Assembly (NCBI RefSeq): GCF_030151385.1
Contig: NZ_JASLDS010000011.1
Span: 1-21,578 of the forward strand
Direction: 5' to 3'
DNA length: 21,578 nucleotides
DNA from: Soonwooa sp.
GTDB lineage: Bacteria; Bacteroidota; Bacteroidia; Flavobacteriales; Weeksellaceae
The position numbers and the translations under genes are program-made. This document shows positions 1-6,936 of the stretch, one piece after another; the stretch's first letter is position 1, and every line of letters begins with the position of its first letter. The notes below the pieces were generated by a model. It ran no database searches, was not told the origin of the DNA, and was given only the letters and a program-made list of their open reading frames with translations.

Positions 1-16
1 TATGAGAGTATTTTCT

Positions 17-206
17 CTAAATCATAAAATTAAGCATAATTAAAACCAAACCCAAAATGAAAAATGTAATCCTAAAAGCTGTCCTTCCAAACCAAAAACC
101 TATTGGATTTTTATCTAAGTTTTTGGCATTATGCGTCTCATGAAATTCAATAAGACCAATAATTCCTTTTTCAACAAATAACAAAACAAAAAAGCTGAAT
201 TAGCAT
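17..206 (-). pseudogene. Small two-helix membrane protein gene, apparently frameshifted
   Basis: An ATG at 206-204 follows an A-rich leader (AGTAAAAATG), 30 bases after the stop of the MORN-repeat gene. This frame dies after 11 codons. Another frame is open from just before the T6 run (188-193 on the plus strand) to a TAG at 17-19, but it has no ATG near its beginning. Removing one base in the T6 run joins the two frames into a 62-residue protein. It would have a hydrophobic N-terminus (MLIQLFVLLFVEKG), a polar middle (EFHETHNAKNLDKNP), and a C-terminal membrane helix (FRITFFILGLVLIMLNF). The split between polar and hydrophobic parts looks like real protein. I infer a decayed gene or a sequencing error in the homopolymer. 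An alternative TTG start without any frameshift is possible. Function unknown. Confidence 0.45.
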
Positions 207-236
207 TTTTACTAATCTTTTCTTTTAAAAATGATA

Positions 237-932
237 TTATTTCTCCTTCCTTTCTATCAATTTCCCTTTCTCATCATAGTATTCCCAAGTGCCGACTTCC
301 ACACCTTCAAAAAAGCTTCCCGTCCGCTCCAATTTTCCGTTAAGATGATATTCTTCAAAATAGACAGTTAGTTTTCCGTCTGTGCTGTAATCATTTTTTT
401 CTTTCTTCCAAGGTGTGCCATCATCACGATACCAGTCTGTACTCAAATTTCTATCGTTGCCGTATGTTGCAACTATTGAGCGTTTACCGTTTTCATGAAA
501 ATATTCCCATTTTCCGACGCGCATTCCTTTTTTGTAAAAACCAATATATTCTAGTTTTCCGTTACTGTAAAAGCTTTTCTGCATCCCGTCAAAACTTCCA
601 TTTACAAAATTTTGAATTTTCCAAGGTTGTCCATTCTCGTGATAAGAGAGGCTGGTTCCTAAAAAATATCCGTTTTGCGAAGTTGAAACTTGATGTTTTT
701 TTCCATTTTTCCAAAAGGATTGCGCAAAAACTTTGTCACCATCATAAGTTTCAATGCGCTCAATATTACCTTCTTCATAATAATATTTCCATTCTCCAAC
801 AGCTTTTCCATTGGCATCAAATTGTCCACTTTCTTCAAGTTTTCCGTTGCTGTAATATCTTTTATGATCCTTTTGCGCGAAGGCTAAAGATTTAAAACTA
901 AGTACTAAAAAAATGAAAATAAGTTTTTTCAT
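237..932 (-). CDS. Secreted MORN-variant repeat protein (YwqK-like)
   Basis: A 231-residue protein made almost entirely of repeats of the type Y-x-x-N-G-K-x-E with G-x-W-x-Y-Y. Examples are YYSNGKLEESGQF, FYSNGKLEYIGFY and YHLNGKLERTGSF, each followed by a GEWKYYYEEG-like strand. These are MORN-variant repeats, as in proteins annotated YwqK-family antitoxin. The antitoxin name comes from family annotation and nothing here proves it. I chose the ATG at 932 because it gives a typical signal peptide (MKKLIFIFLVLSFKSLAFAQ) and starts 10 bases after the upstream stop. The longer frame from 980 would overlap the upstream gene and bury the signal peptide. The protein is probably periplasmic or surface located, and is part of a long minus-strand gene row. 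Partner or ligand unknown. Confidence 0.85.
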   Translation of the reverse strand: MKKLIFIFLVLSFKSLAFAQKDHKRYYSNGKLEESGQFDANGKAVGEWKYYYEEGNIERIETYDGDKVFAQSFWKNGKKHQVSTSQNGYFLGTSLSYHENGQPWKIQNFVNGSFDGMQKSFYSNGKLEYIGFYKKGMRVGKWEYFHENGKRSIVATYGNDRNLSTDWYRDDGTPWKKEKNDYSTDGKLTVYFEEYHLNGKLERTGSFFEGVEVGTWEYYDEKGKLIERKEK

Positions 933-942
933 AATATTGAGA

Positions 943-1308
943 TTAATCAAAATTTTCCCATTCGCCATTTTGGAAATCATATTTTGCGAACTCCCCTGTA
1001 TCTGTAAATTCGGAGGCTGTCATGCCTACTTCAAAAATAGAATTGTCATTCCAACTAGTTGTGAAAAATAAGGCTTCTTTTGTCAAAAGTGCAGTCCCGA
1101 AATCTTCATCTGGATGACTAAATGTTATTTGGTCGTTCGTTTGGTCGACTACATTGTATTCATAATTTTCGAGTCTATTTTTTAAATCTTGAAATTGTTT
1201 TTCTGTAAAAGAAACCAAATTCGCTTCATTCTCAAAAAAGTTCTCATCTTCTGATTTTTCTTCTTGTAATTTGGTTTCGATGCGGTATAATGCAATGTCG
1301 TAGCTCAT
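943..1308 (-). CDS. Hypothetical small acidic cytosolic protein
   Basis: 121 residues, with no signal peptide or membrane helix. It begins MSYDIALYRIETKLQEEK and is rich in Glu and Asp. A charged helical part (about residues 10-50) is followed by an alternating strand-like part (ITFSHPDEDFGTALL, ALFFTTSWNDNSIFEV) and an acidic tail ending GEWENFD. I do not recognise a named domain. Small acidic cytosolic proteins of this build are common among immunity proteins of polymorphic toxin systems, but that is only an analogy here. It sits 24 bases after the membrane-protein gene and 10 bases before the MORN gene start, so it is very probably co-transcribed with both. Confidence 0.75.
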   Translation of the reverse strand: MSYDIALYRIETKLQEEKSEDENFFENEANLVSFTEKQFQDLKNRLENYEYNVVDQTNDQITFSHPDEDFGTALLTKEALFFTTSWNDNSIFEVGMTASEFTDTGEFAKYDFQNGEWENFD

Positions 1309-1332
1309 TGTTTTGTGTGTTTAGGTTGGAAA

Positions 1333-1908
1333 TTATAGATTTACAATATAAATGCAAATGCCGATTAGTAAAGTAACGGCGATTATTAAAGAAATATATG
1401 GTATTAGCGAAAGTATTTTTAGAAGTATGTCTAAGCTTGTGGTCTGTTTTTTCGTATTTAGTTTTTCGTTTAGATAATCATTAATGCGTTTGTAACTTTG
1501 AGAATCTAAGTCACTTTTGGTGTCAAAATCTTGCCAAGTTAACAAGGAACAAAATTGGGCATTTTTAGATTTTAACCTCAGAATGTAACCAGCTTTTTTA
1601 TTGATAAATCGATAACAATTGTAATTTTCGATTTCGTCGTAAGTGCTTTTGAAAATCGAGTTTTCATTTTTAGAAATTTCAAGGCTTTGGTCTGCGAAAG
1701 ACAGTTCAATTACTTTGGAACATTTTTTAACGATTAAATAATTAATGATTCCTAATATCGAAACAGCTGCAATTACAGAAAAGCTTTGTGTGGTCGTATT
1801 CTGTATTCCATAAGCATATTTAACAATGAAAAATAAAGGCACAACAACTGCGAAAAAGTTAATGATAAACACTTTCCAAGAGACAGATCTTATTTTTATT
1901 TTTTGCAT
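1333..1908 (-). CDS. Three-helix membrane protein of unknown function (paralog 1)
   Basis: 191 residues. Two N-terminal membrane helices lie at about 13-34 and 43-61, a soluble strand-rich middle at about 65-155, and a third helix at about 165-190. The middle part (VIELSFADQSLEIS, YDEIENYNCYRFIN, YILRLKSKNAQF) has the rhythm of bacterial PH-like domains that follow paired helices in many small membrane proteins. That resemblance is a guess from pattern only. It shares layout and a short N-T-T-x-Q motif between helices 1 and 2 with the gene immediately upstream (1944-2543), so the two look like an old tandem duplication. No catalytic residues are visible. Confidence 0.75.
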   Translation of the reverse strand: MQKIKIRSVSWKVFIINFFAVVVPLFFIVKYAYGIQNTTTQSFSVIAAVSILGIINYLIVKKCSKVIELSFADQSLEISKNENSIFKSTYDEIENYNCYRFINKKAGYILRLKSKNAQFCSLLTWQDFDTKSDLDSQSYKRINDYLNEKLNTKKQTTSLDILLKILSLIPYISLIIAVTLLIGICIYIVNL

Positions 1909-1943
1909 TTTCTTTGTTTAATATTTTTAGAAAAAGATGAAAT

Positions 1944-2543
1944 TTACTTAATCCAAAATAGAAAGTAAACTAAAAACAGAACAAGCGCAATCAAACTAAA
2001 AGCTACCATAATATAAGACAATTTGCTCGCCGAAAATAGAATTACCGCGTCAATATTGGTTTTTGAAACTTTGTTTGCTAGCTTTTTTTTTAATTCTGAA
2101 TCTAAGTTTTGCTTAAGTATATTGTCATTTTCGCTTTCTTGAAAACTATTAAGCCCACCAAGCCAATAAAAGTTGTTCTTGCCGTTGATATTTATCCTCA
2201 GAATATCTAACATCGCTTTTGCGGTATAAGAAAAGTAATAGTCGTCGATATTATCACTGAGAATATTGGTAGTAATCCCTGATTTTAAATCCATGATTTG
2301 GATTGAATCATTTTTAATATTAATGCTAATTTTTTTTGAAAAATAAACATTAATCCCGACAATAATTAATACAGAAACTGTCAAAATAAAGATAAGATTA
2401 TAAGTTTGCTGTGTCGTATTTGCGAAAATCGAGTAGTGCTGTTCGCTAAATATAAAGCAGATTAAACTTGCAAAAAATATAAGCAGACTAATCGTCCAAA
2501 CTTTAATACTATACTGTCGAAACTGAAATTTCTGTTCTGTCAT
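1944..2543 (-). CDS. Three-helix membrane protein of unknown function (paralog 2)
   Basis: 199 residues with the same plan as its downstream neighbour. Helices lie at about 15-33 and 48-69, a soluble middle at about 71-165 (ISINIKNDSIQIMDLKSG, IDDYYFSYTAKA, DILRININGKNNFYWLGG), and a last helix at about 174-198. The motif ANTTQQTYNLIF before helix 2 matches QNTTTQSFSVIA in the paralog. The soluble part ends in a Lys-rich helix (LKKKLANKVSKTN). No known enzyme motif is visible. It stands 28 bases after the DUF4303 gene and 35 bases before the paralog, consistent with one transcript. Probably inner membrane; role unknown. Confidence 0.75.
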   Translation of the reverse strand: MTEQKFQFRQYSIKVWTISLLIFFASLICFIFSEQHYSIFANTTQQTYNLIFILTVSVLIIVGINVYFSKKISINIKNDSIQIMDLKSGITTNILSDNIDDYYFSYTAKAMLDILRININGKNNFYWLGGLNSFQESENDNILKQNLDSELKKKLANKVSKTNIDAVILFSASKLSYIMVAFSLIALVLFLVYFLFWIK

Positions 2544-2571
2544 AAATCTTCCAAAAAATGTTTACGCAATC

Positions 2572-3102
2572 TTACCAACTCTTCATCCAAGCGAGATATT
2601 CGTCTTTGTAAGAGTTGTCGTTTAGCTTTTCAACAATTGCCTTGATGTCTTTTTTCTTAAAATCGTAATCAGAAATCGTAAAGAACAAAAAGATGTCTTT
2701 GCCAATAATTTTCTGGAAGAAATTTTCGCTTTTCAACTTTTCTAAAACGTCGATGCAAGTGTCAAAAAGGCTTTTTTGAAAGTGATCAAACCAAGCTTCG
2801 TTCTCTTCGTTAGCATAAAGTTCGTCTCGCAAATCTTTACAAATCTTATTGAATTCATCATTTGCGCCTTGCATTTCGTATTTCCATTCGGCGGGTTCAA
2901 ATTTGTAATATTCTTGCTCGTCATCATTCGCGTGAGCTTCCAAAGCCGTCAATGTATTGGTAGATGGACAAACCGTCATCGCACCTTCGTCGCTGTACAA
3001 TGCAAACGCGTAAATATTTTCGCTGCCGTGCAGTTCGTGCATTTCGATAAAAGCTTTTTTGGTAGCGTCTTCAATTTGTTGTTTTAAAATTTCAAAATCC
3101 AT
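2572..3102 (-). CDS. DUF4303 family protein
   Basis: 176 residues, cytosolic, no signal peptide. The N-terminal part matches the pattern I know for DUF4303: a helix (ILKQQIEDATKKAF), the strand YAFALYSDEGAMTVCPSTNT, then a segment with Y-Y-K-F-E-P-A-E-W-K-Y-E at about 65-76. A C-terminal helical and strand part (FFQKIIGKDIFLFFTISDYD) follows. DUF4303 proteins have no established biochemical function. They often occur among SUKH/SMI1-type immunity genes near polymorphic toxins, so an immunity role is a reasonable but unproven inference. The gene lies between a secreted P1-head protein (27-base gap upstream) and the paralogous membrane pair. Confidence 0.8.
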   Translation of the reverse strand: MDFEILKQQIEDATKKAFIEMHELHGSENIYAFALYSDEGAMTVCPSTNTLTALEAHANDDEQEYYKFEPAEWKYEMQGANDEFNKICKDLRDELYANEENEAWFDHFQKSLFDTCIDVLEKLKSENFFQKIIGKDIFLFFTISDYDFKKKDIKAIVEKLNDNSYKDEYLAWMKSW

Positions 3103-3129
3103 TTATTTTGTGTTTTGCTAAGTGAAAAT

Positions 3130-4374
3130 CTATTTATTTTCTAATTTAGAGATAATTGAGTTTAGTTTTTCATCAGAAAAGTCTCCAGCTATTCGAAGTA
3201 AGCCGCCAGGTATTTCCGACTGAATATATGGCTCCGAGATAATTTCTTTATCGATCACAATGGCAACTGGTTTATTAACATTGTTTCTGGTAAGTTCGGC
3301 GAATTTTGTTGCTCCCGCTGGCGTTAGCTTAATTTCAATTTCGTAACCACCAAGGTCTGCAACAACTTTATAAACCGAAGAAATATCGGAAGTTGTTAAA
3401 CTCGGTGTTTTTGCTAAATTGAATTTTTTAGGATCATAATCCGCTTCATTGAAGTTGGTAACCGTGTAGAAACCATTTGGACGATCAACTTTGGGAAGAA
3501 TTTCTTTTTTTTCAGTCAAATCATCTTTATCGTTGTCATCCTTTTCTCCTTCGCAATTGGCTGTGAAAAGTGGTTTTAATTTGGGTTTTGAATAAACAAT
3601 TAGTTTTTTATCATAAGTGGATGGGATAGGAGTTCCTAAATTTCGTCTCAATTCATATTGCTCCAATTGCACCAAATTACGCTGAATCGCTTTTTCAAGT
3701 TCGGGCGTTATTTCTTCTCGCTCAAGACTTTTTTCGAAATAAGATAACTGATAAGTTTTTGCTTTTTTAACCAAGCTTAAACTCATTTCTGGAAAAATAT
3801 TTTCAGGATTGAAAAAGATTTGATAACTGTTGAATTTGTTGTTTAAAGCAAAAGTGTAGCTCAAAGCTTTATAAGGATATTTGGTTTTCATGCTTTTAAA
3901 ACTTGGATTCGTGGGAATACTAATTGTAAGCCATTTGTCATCCTTGTTTGCTCTTTTTATGACATAATTGTTACCAATACAGTTGGGAAATGGATTGAAT
4001 ACAGGTTGCAAATCTTTAGACCGTAGCGTGTCTTTGGCAAACTGAATAAATGCCTCGGCGTCATGTATTCCATAAACGTCTACTGCGATGCCATTGTTAT
4101 TTTTGTTAGTTTTTCCGTATAATAGAATTGGTCCTGCATTCGGTTTGGTCTCAGTTAATTGAATGGAATTGGCGTCTACTTCTTTCCATGTTCCTTTTTT
4201 AACACCACCAAAATAGACCAAAATGAAGTCATGATTTGCTCTGACAATCAATTGAGAATTTGGCGTATCGACGCCTCCATCGTGCAAGTTGTATAAGCCA
4301 ACAAATTGCGCTTGGACATTTGTAAAGATTAACAGAAGAATTAAAAAGAGGAAGTAGGTTTTGTTTAATTTCAT
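3130..4374 (-). CDS. Secreted protein with C-terminal SecD-type P1 head domain
   Basis: 414 residues. A signal peptide (MKLNKTYFLFLILLLIFTNVQAQ) is followed by a strand-rich domain of about 100 residues that I do not recognise (FVGLYNLHDGGVDTPNSQL onward). A middle region with a charged linker (about 275-292, EGEKDDNDKDDLTEKKE) comes next. The last 71 residues (344-414) match the P1 head subdomain of SecD/SecDF: I-K-L-T-P-A-G-A-T-K-F-A-E-L-T-R, then KPVAIVIDKEIISEPYIQ, then G-G-L-L-R-I-A-G-D-F-S. There are no SecD membrane helices, so this is not a translocase subunit but a free periplasmic protein that borrowed the fold. Role unknown. It lies between a lipoprotein gene and the DUF4303 gene. 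Confidence 0.8.
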   Translation of the reverse strand: MKLNKTYFLFLILLLIFTNVQAQFVGLYNLHDGGVDTPNSQLIVRANHDFILVYFGGVKKGTWKEVDANSIQLTETKPNAGPILLYGKTNKNNNGIAVDVYGIHDAEAFIQFAKDTLRSKDLQPVFNPFPNCIGNNYVIKRANKDDKWLTISIPTNPSFKSMKTKYPYKALSYTFALNNKFNSYQIFFNPENIFPEMSLSLVKKAKTYQLSYFEKSLEREEITPELEKAIQRNLVQLEQYELRRNLGTPIPSTYDKKLIVYSKPKLKPLFTANCEGEKDDNDKDDLTEKKEILPKVDRPNGFYTVTNFNEADYDPKKFNLAKTPSLTTSDISSVYKVVADLGGYEIEIKLTPAGATKFAELTRNNVNKPVAIVIDKEIISEPYIQSEIPGGLLRIAGDFSDEKLNSIISKLENK

Positions 4375-4404
4375 TTTGTTTGTGCTTGTATTTTTTAAAC
4401 TAAT

Positions 4405-5163
4405 TTAGTTTTGGTTTTCGCTTGTCCACGTTGTCGAAAGTAAATCGAAGCGTTTTTTATCTGGATTAAAGCGATATGTGAGCGTATTTCCTAACAAACA
4501 ATTTTTATTCTCTTTTTCGGACAGACTTGTATTTGAAATTTTAATAATCGATTTGTCGGAGAAATCATAAGCGAACGAAATAGCATTATCTTCTAACATT
4601 TCTTTACAAGGCAAATTGTTTTTATTCACCAATAAATTATTAAAAGAATCTGCGTTAAGGACTTTCGAAAGTTCAATACTTTGAAGTTTCGAATTTGAAT
4701 ATTCAAAAGCTTTTATCGTGTTGCCGTCGCCAACAATATCGTCCGTTATTGCGATGTATTGATCGATTGCAATTTTATAAATAGCCAATGTCCAAACGCC
4801 GTCGACAACCTGAATTTGGATGCTATTTGGTCCTGCAAAATTAAAACTTTGGAAATTTGGATGTTTGGACGGAACTTTATTATTGGTTTTTATGTAATCG
4901 ACAAAACTTTTGCGATCTGCTTCTGTCCATCCCCAGCTATCCATCGTGTTTTTCGGTAATAAACACAAAATATCAAATAGATTTTTGTGTTCATTGTAAA
5001 GCTCCGAATTTTGCTTTTCAGTAATATCGGTTTGAATAGAATCTTTTTTAATTTCTAAATTTTCACTTGCGGTTTTCGATTTTTCATCAAGTTTTTTATC
5101 ACAAGCCTGAAACCCAAAACATAAGACCGCTACAACGGAAATTTTAATTATTTTTTTAATCAT
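4405..5163 (-). CDS. Putative lipoprotein of unknown function
   Basis: 252 residues. The N-terminus MIKKIIKISVVAVLCFGFQAC is a lipoprotein signal with the lipidated cysteine at residue 21, followed by DKKLDEKSK. The mature protein has a polar tether of about 35 residues, then a globular part with recognisable helix and strand alternation (DGVWTLAIYKIAIDQYIAITDD, FEYSNSKLQSIEL). It ends in a strand-rich segment YRFNPDKKRFDLLSTTW. No named domain is recognised. It starts 12 bases after the stop of another lipoprotein gene, so the two are probably translated from one transcript. Location is likely the outer or inner membrane facing the periplasm. Whether it is surface exposed cannot be told. Confidence 0.78.
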   Translation of the reverse strand: MIKKIIKISVVAVLCFGFQACDKKLDEKSKTASENLEIKKDSIQTDITEKQNSELYNEHKNLFDILCLLPKNTMDSWGWTEADRKSFVDYIKTNNKVPSKHPNFQSFNFAGPNSIQIQVVDGVWTLAIYKIAIDQYIAITDDIVGDGNTIKAFEYSNSKLQSIELSKVLNADSFNNLLVNKNNLPCKEMLEDNAISFAYDFSDKSIIKISNTSLSEKENKNCLLGNTLTYRFNPDKKRFDLLSTTWTSENQN

Positions 5164-5175
5164 TTACTTTTACGT

Positions 5176-5940
5176 TTAATCAATTTTTGCAGAAAAATAG
5201 CTGTAATATTTTACCTCTTTTCCATTATCATTATTTTCGGATTTATAAGCTTTTATCACAAAATTATGGTCGTCTCGCCATCTAATTTCTTCGATAGAAA
5301 AACCATTTTCAGTAAAGCAGCTCGCATATTCTTTTAAGAATGTTTTGGGATTATTTTTGTCATTAACTTTCAGTACGACAATACTTAAGTTTTGAGATTC
5401 GTATTCAGGGTCTTGAAAATAAACCAAAAACTGATTATTGGGCGATGCCAGTGGAACCGAACCACACCAGTCACTTAGCGAAATGATTTTGTATTTAAAA
5501 CCAGTTGTTTTGTTAATCAAATCAATGTCCGCAAAACCCAAATTATCTGAAACGGTATTATTCTGGACAGCAAATAAATCAAAAGTCGAGTTGTAACCGA
5601 GATATTCGCTTCCATCAAAATCATTTTCAGAGTTTGTTTCGTAATTTTTAAACTTTACTTTTTTGCCAGCAATTTGTAAATAGAAATTTTGCTTATCGTT
5701 TTCGATTTTATCTTTAATAAACGTTGTTGCTGATTTTAATTTCTTAAAATCATCTTCAGAAGCCGCTTCTAATTTAAATTTTGGAAGTTTTTCAAAACTG
5801 TCATAGTATCCAATTTCGATGCTGTCACCAACTTTTTTAGAATCTTGACTTTCTATAATTTTGCTTTCAATTTTGGTTGTATGTTTATCATTGCAAGAAT
5901 ACATCGTTACCAAAAGTAGGGGAATTGTAAGGTATTTCAT
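5176..5940 (-). CDS. Putative lipoprotein of unknown function
   Basis: 254 residues. MKYLTIPLLLVTMYSC is a short lipoprotein signal with Cys16, followed by NDKHTTKIESK. The mature protein contains repeated strand patterns typical of a small beta-sheet or partial propeller fold (STFDLFAVQNNTVSDNLGF, CGSVPLASPNNQFLVYFQD, SIEEIRWRDDHNFVIKAYK). The segment W-C-G-S-V-P-L-A-S-P-N-N-Q-F-L resembles blades in which periplasmic proteins sample a value and compare it, but I cannot name a family. It ends YYSYFSAKID. The start codon is 15 bases after the preceding stop, so it belongs to the same minus-strand row. Confidence 0.78.
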   Translation of the reverse strand: MKYLTIPLLLVTMYSCNDKHTTKIESKIIESQDSKKVGDSIEIGYYDSFEKLPKFKLEAASEDDFKKLKSATTFIKDKIENDKQNFYLQIAGKKVKFKNYETNSENDFDGSEYLGYNSTFDLFAVQNNTVSDNLGFADIDLINKTTGFKYKIISLSDWCGSVPLASPNNQFLVYFQDPEYESQNLSIVVLKVNDKNNPKTFLKEYASCFTENGFSIEEIRWRDDHNFVIKAYKSENNDNGKEVKYYSYFSAKID

Positions 5941-5955
5941 GTTGTGTTTTTAAAA

Positions 5956-6687
5956 TTAGTAATATTCGTAATACCTAAAGGCAACAGCTACCAGATTTGT
6001 TTCGGCTTTATCATCATAGATGTAGATAAGGCTTGGATTGCCAAATTTGTCTTGTTTTTTGATTACTTCAATTTGGTAAGATTCATTTGGTTTTTCGCCA
6101 ATATATTCAATTGTTTTTGTGAGTCTTTTTGTGATGATATTATTTTTCAATATATCAGTATAGTCTGAGTCATAAAGTACTTTACCACCAGCTTTTAATT
6201 TGGAATTTTTTAAAAGAAAATTTTCATCCAAACTAATTTCTGTTGTGTGAGTATTGTTCCCAATATTAATGATATCATAGTGATAATCGTCTTTCCAGAT
6301 ATATTTGAACTTCTCGGAAAGCATTTCTTTTCGATCACTAAAATTGGTATTTTCAGTATACGAAAAATCTTTACCATCTATCGTGTAGACAATTTCGTCT
6401 TTTGTAACAGTGGTTGTTGGATTGGGTTTAAAAAAACGAAGATACTTTTCAATGTTTCCACTTCGCGAAAAAGTTGTTGTTGTCTTTCTTGAATAACCCA
6501 GAGTATCTGTTGGGATTTTAGAATTATCAATATCCACAATATAAACTTCAGCTTTTTTTGGAGAGCCTTTTATTCCATATTCTTTAACCTGAGAGTAGCC
6601 TTTTGATATTTTTTGTGCTTGATAAATATGTGCTGAAAACGCAGAAATAATAAACAAAATAAAATGAGTTACTTTTTGTGTTTTCAT
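5956..6687 (-). CDS. Secreted protein of unknown function, first gene of the left row
   Basis: 243 residues from the ATG at 6687. This start gives a clean signal peptide (MKTQKVTHFILFIISAFSAH then IYQAQK) and follows an A-rich leader. The longer frame from 6735 would put 16 residues with poor signal character in front. The mature protein is strand-rich, with patterns such as KDEIVYTIDGKDFSYTEN, YHYDIINIGNNTHTTEISL and DKFGNPSLIYIYDD. It resembles the many secreted Bacteroidota proteins that carry degenerate D-x-x-G-N strand repeats; no named family is recognised. As the most upstream minus-strand gene before a 200-base gap, it is probably the head of the operon. I found no convincing promoter, only a near match with two extra bases in the TAnnTTTG element around 6750. 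Confidence 0.75.
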   Translation of the reverse strand: MKTQKVTHFILFIISAFSAHIYQAQKISKGYSQVKEYGIKGSPKKAEVYIVDIDNSKIPTDTLGYSRKTTTTFSRSGNIEKYLRFFKPNPTTTVTKDEIVYTIDGKDFSYTENTNFSDRKEMLSEKFKYIWKDDYHYDIINIGNNTHTTEISLDENFLLKNSKLKAGGKVLYDSDYTDILKNNIITKRLTKTIEYIGEKPNESYQIEVIKKQDKFGNPSLIYIYDDKAETNLVAVAFRYYEYY

Positions 6688-6882
6688 TTGTTTCAATTTT
6701 CGAAAGATGTGGGAATTGATGATGCTTTTCTTCATTTTTCTAATTTAGCAAAAAAATAATTTTAAAATAGAGGCTTTGCGAAATTCTCTTCATAAGTTTT
6801 AACATTTCGAAATAATTCTTGACGCGAAGTTTCAAAATTCTGCATTTGTAGCATAAATGAAAGAAAATTAATCATTCTAAAG

Positions 6883-6912
6883 TTTGATTTCTCAACATTA
6901 ATTTTATATTTG
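6883..6912 (+). promoter_or_regulatory. Promoter of the UMF1-like transporter gene
   Basis: TTTG at 6883-6886, an 18-base spacer, and TATATTTG at 6905-6912 match the Bacteroidota primary sigma factor pattern (-33 TTTG, -7 TAnnTTTG). A transcript would start near 6919, giving a leader of about 18 bases before the GTG at 6937. This is prediction from the motif alone. Confidence 0.55.
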
Positions 6913-6936
6913 TTCTAACATTTGAAATCTTAAAAC

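Noticed and set aside
413..895. Open frame of 160 codons on the plus strand
   Set aside because: It is antisense to the MORN-repeat gene and is rich in His, Phe and Tyr from the mirrored repeat codons. It has no leader and no protein-like pattern.
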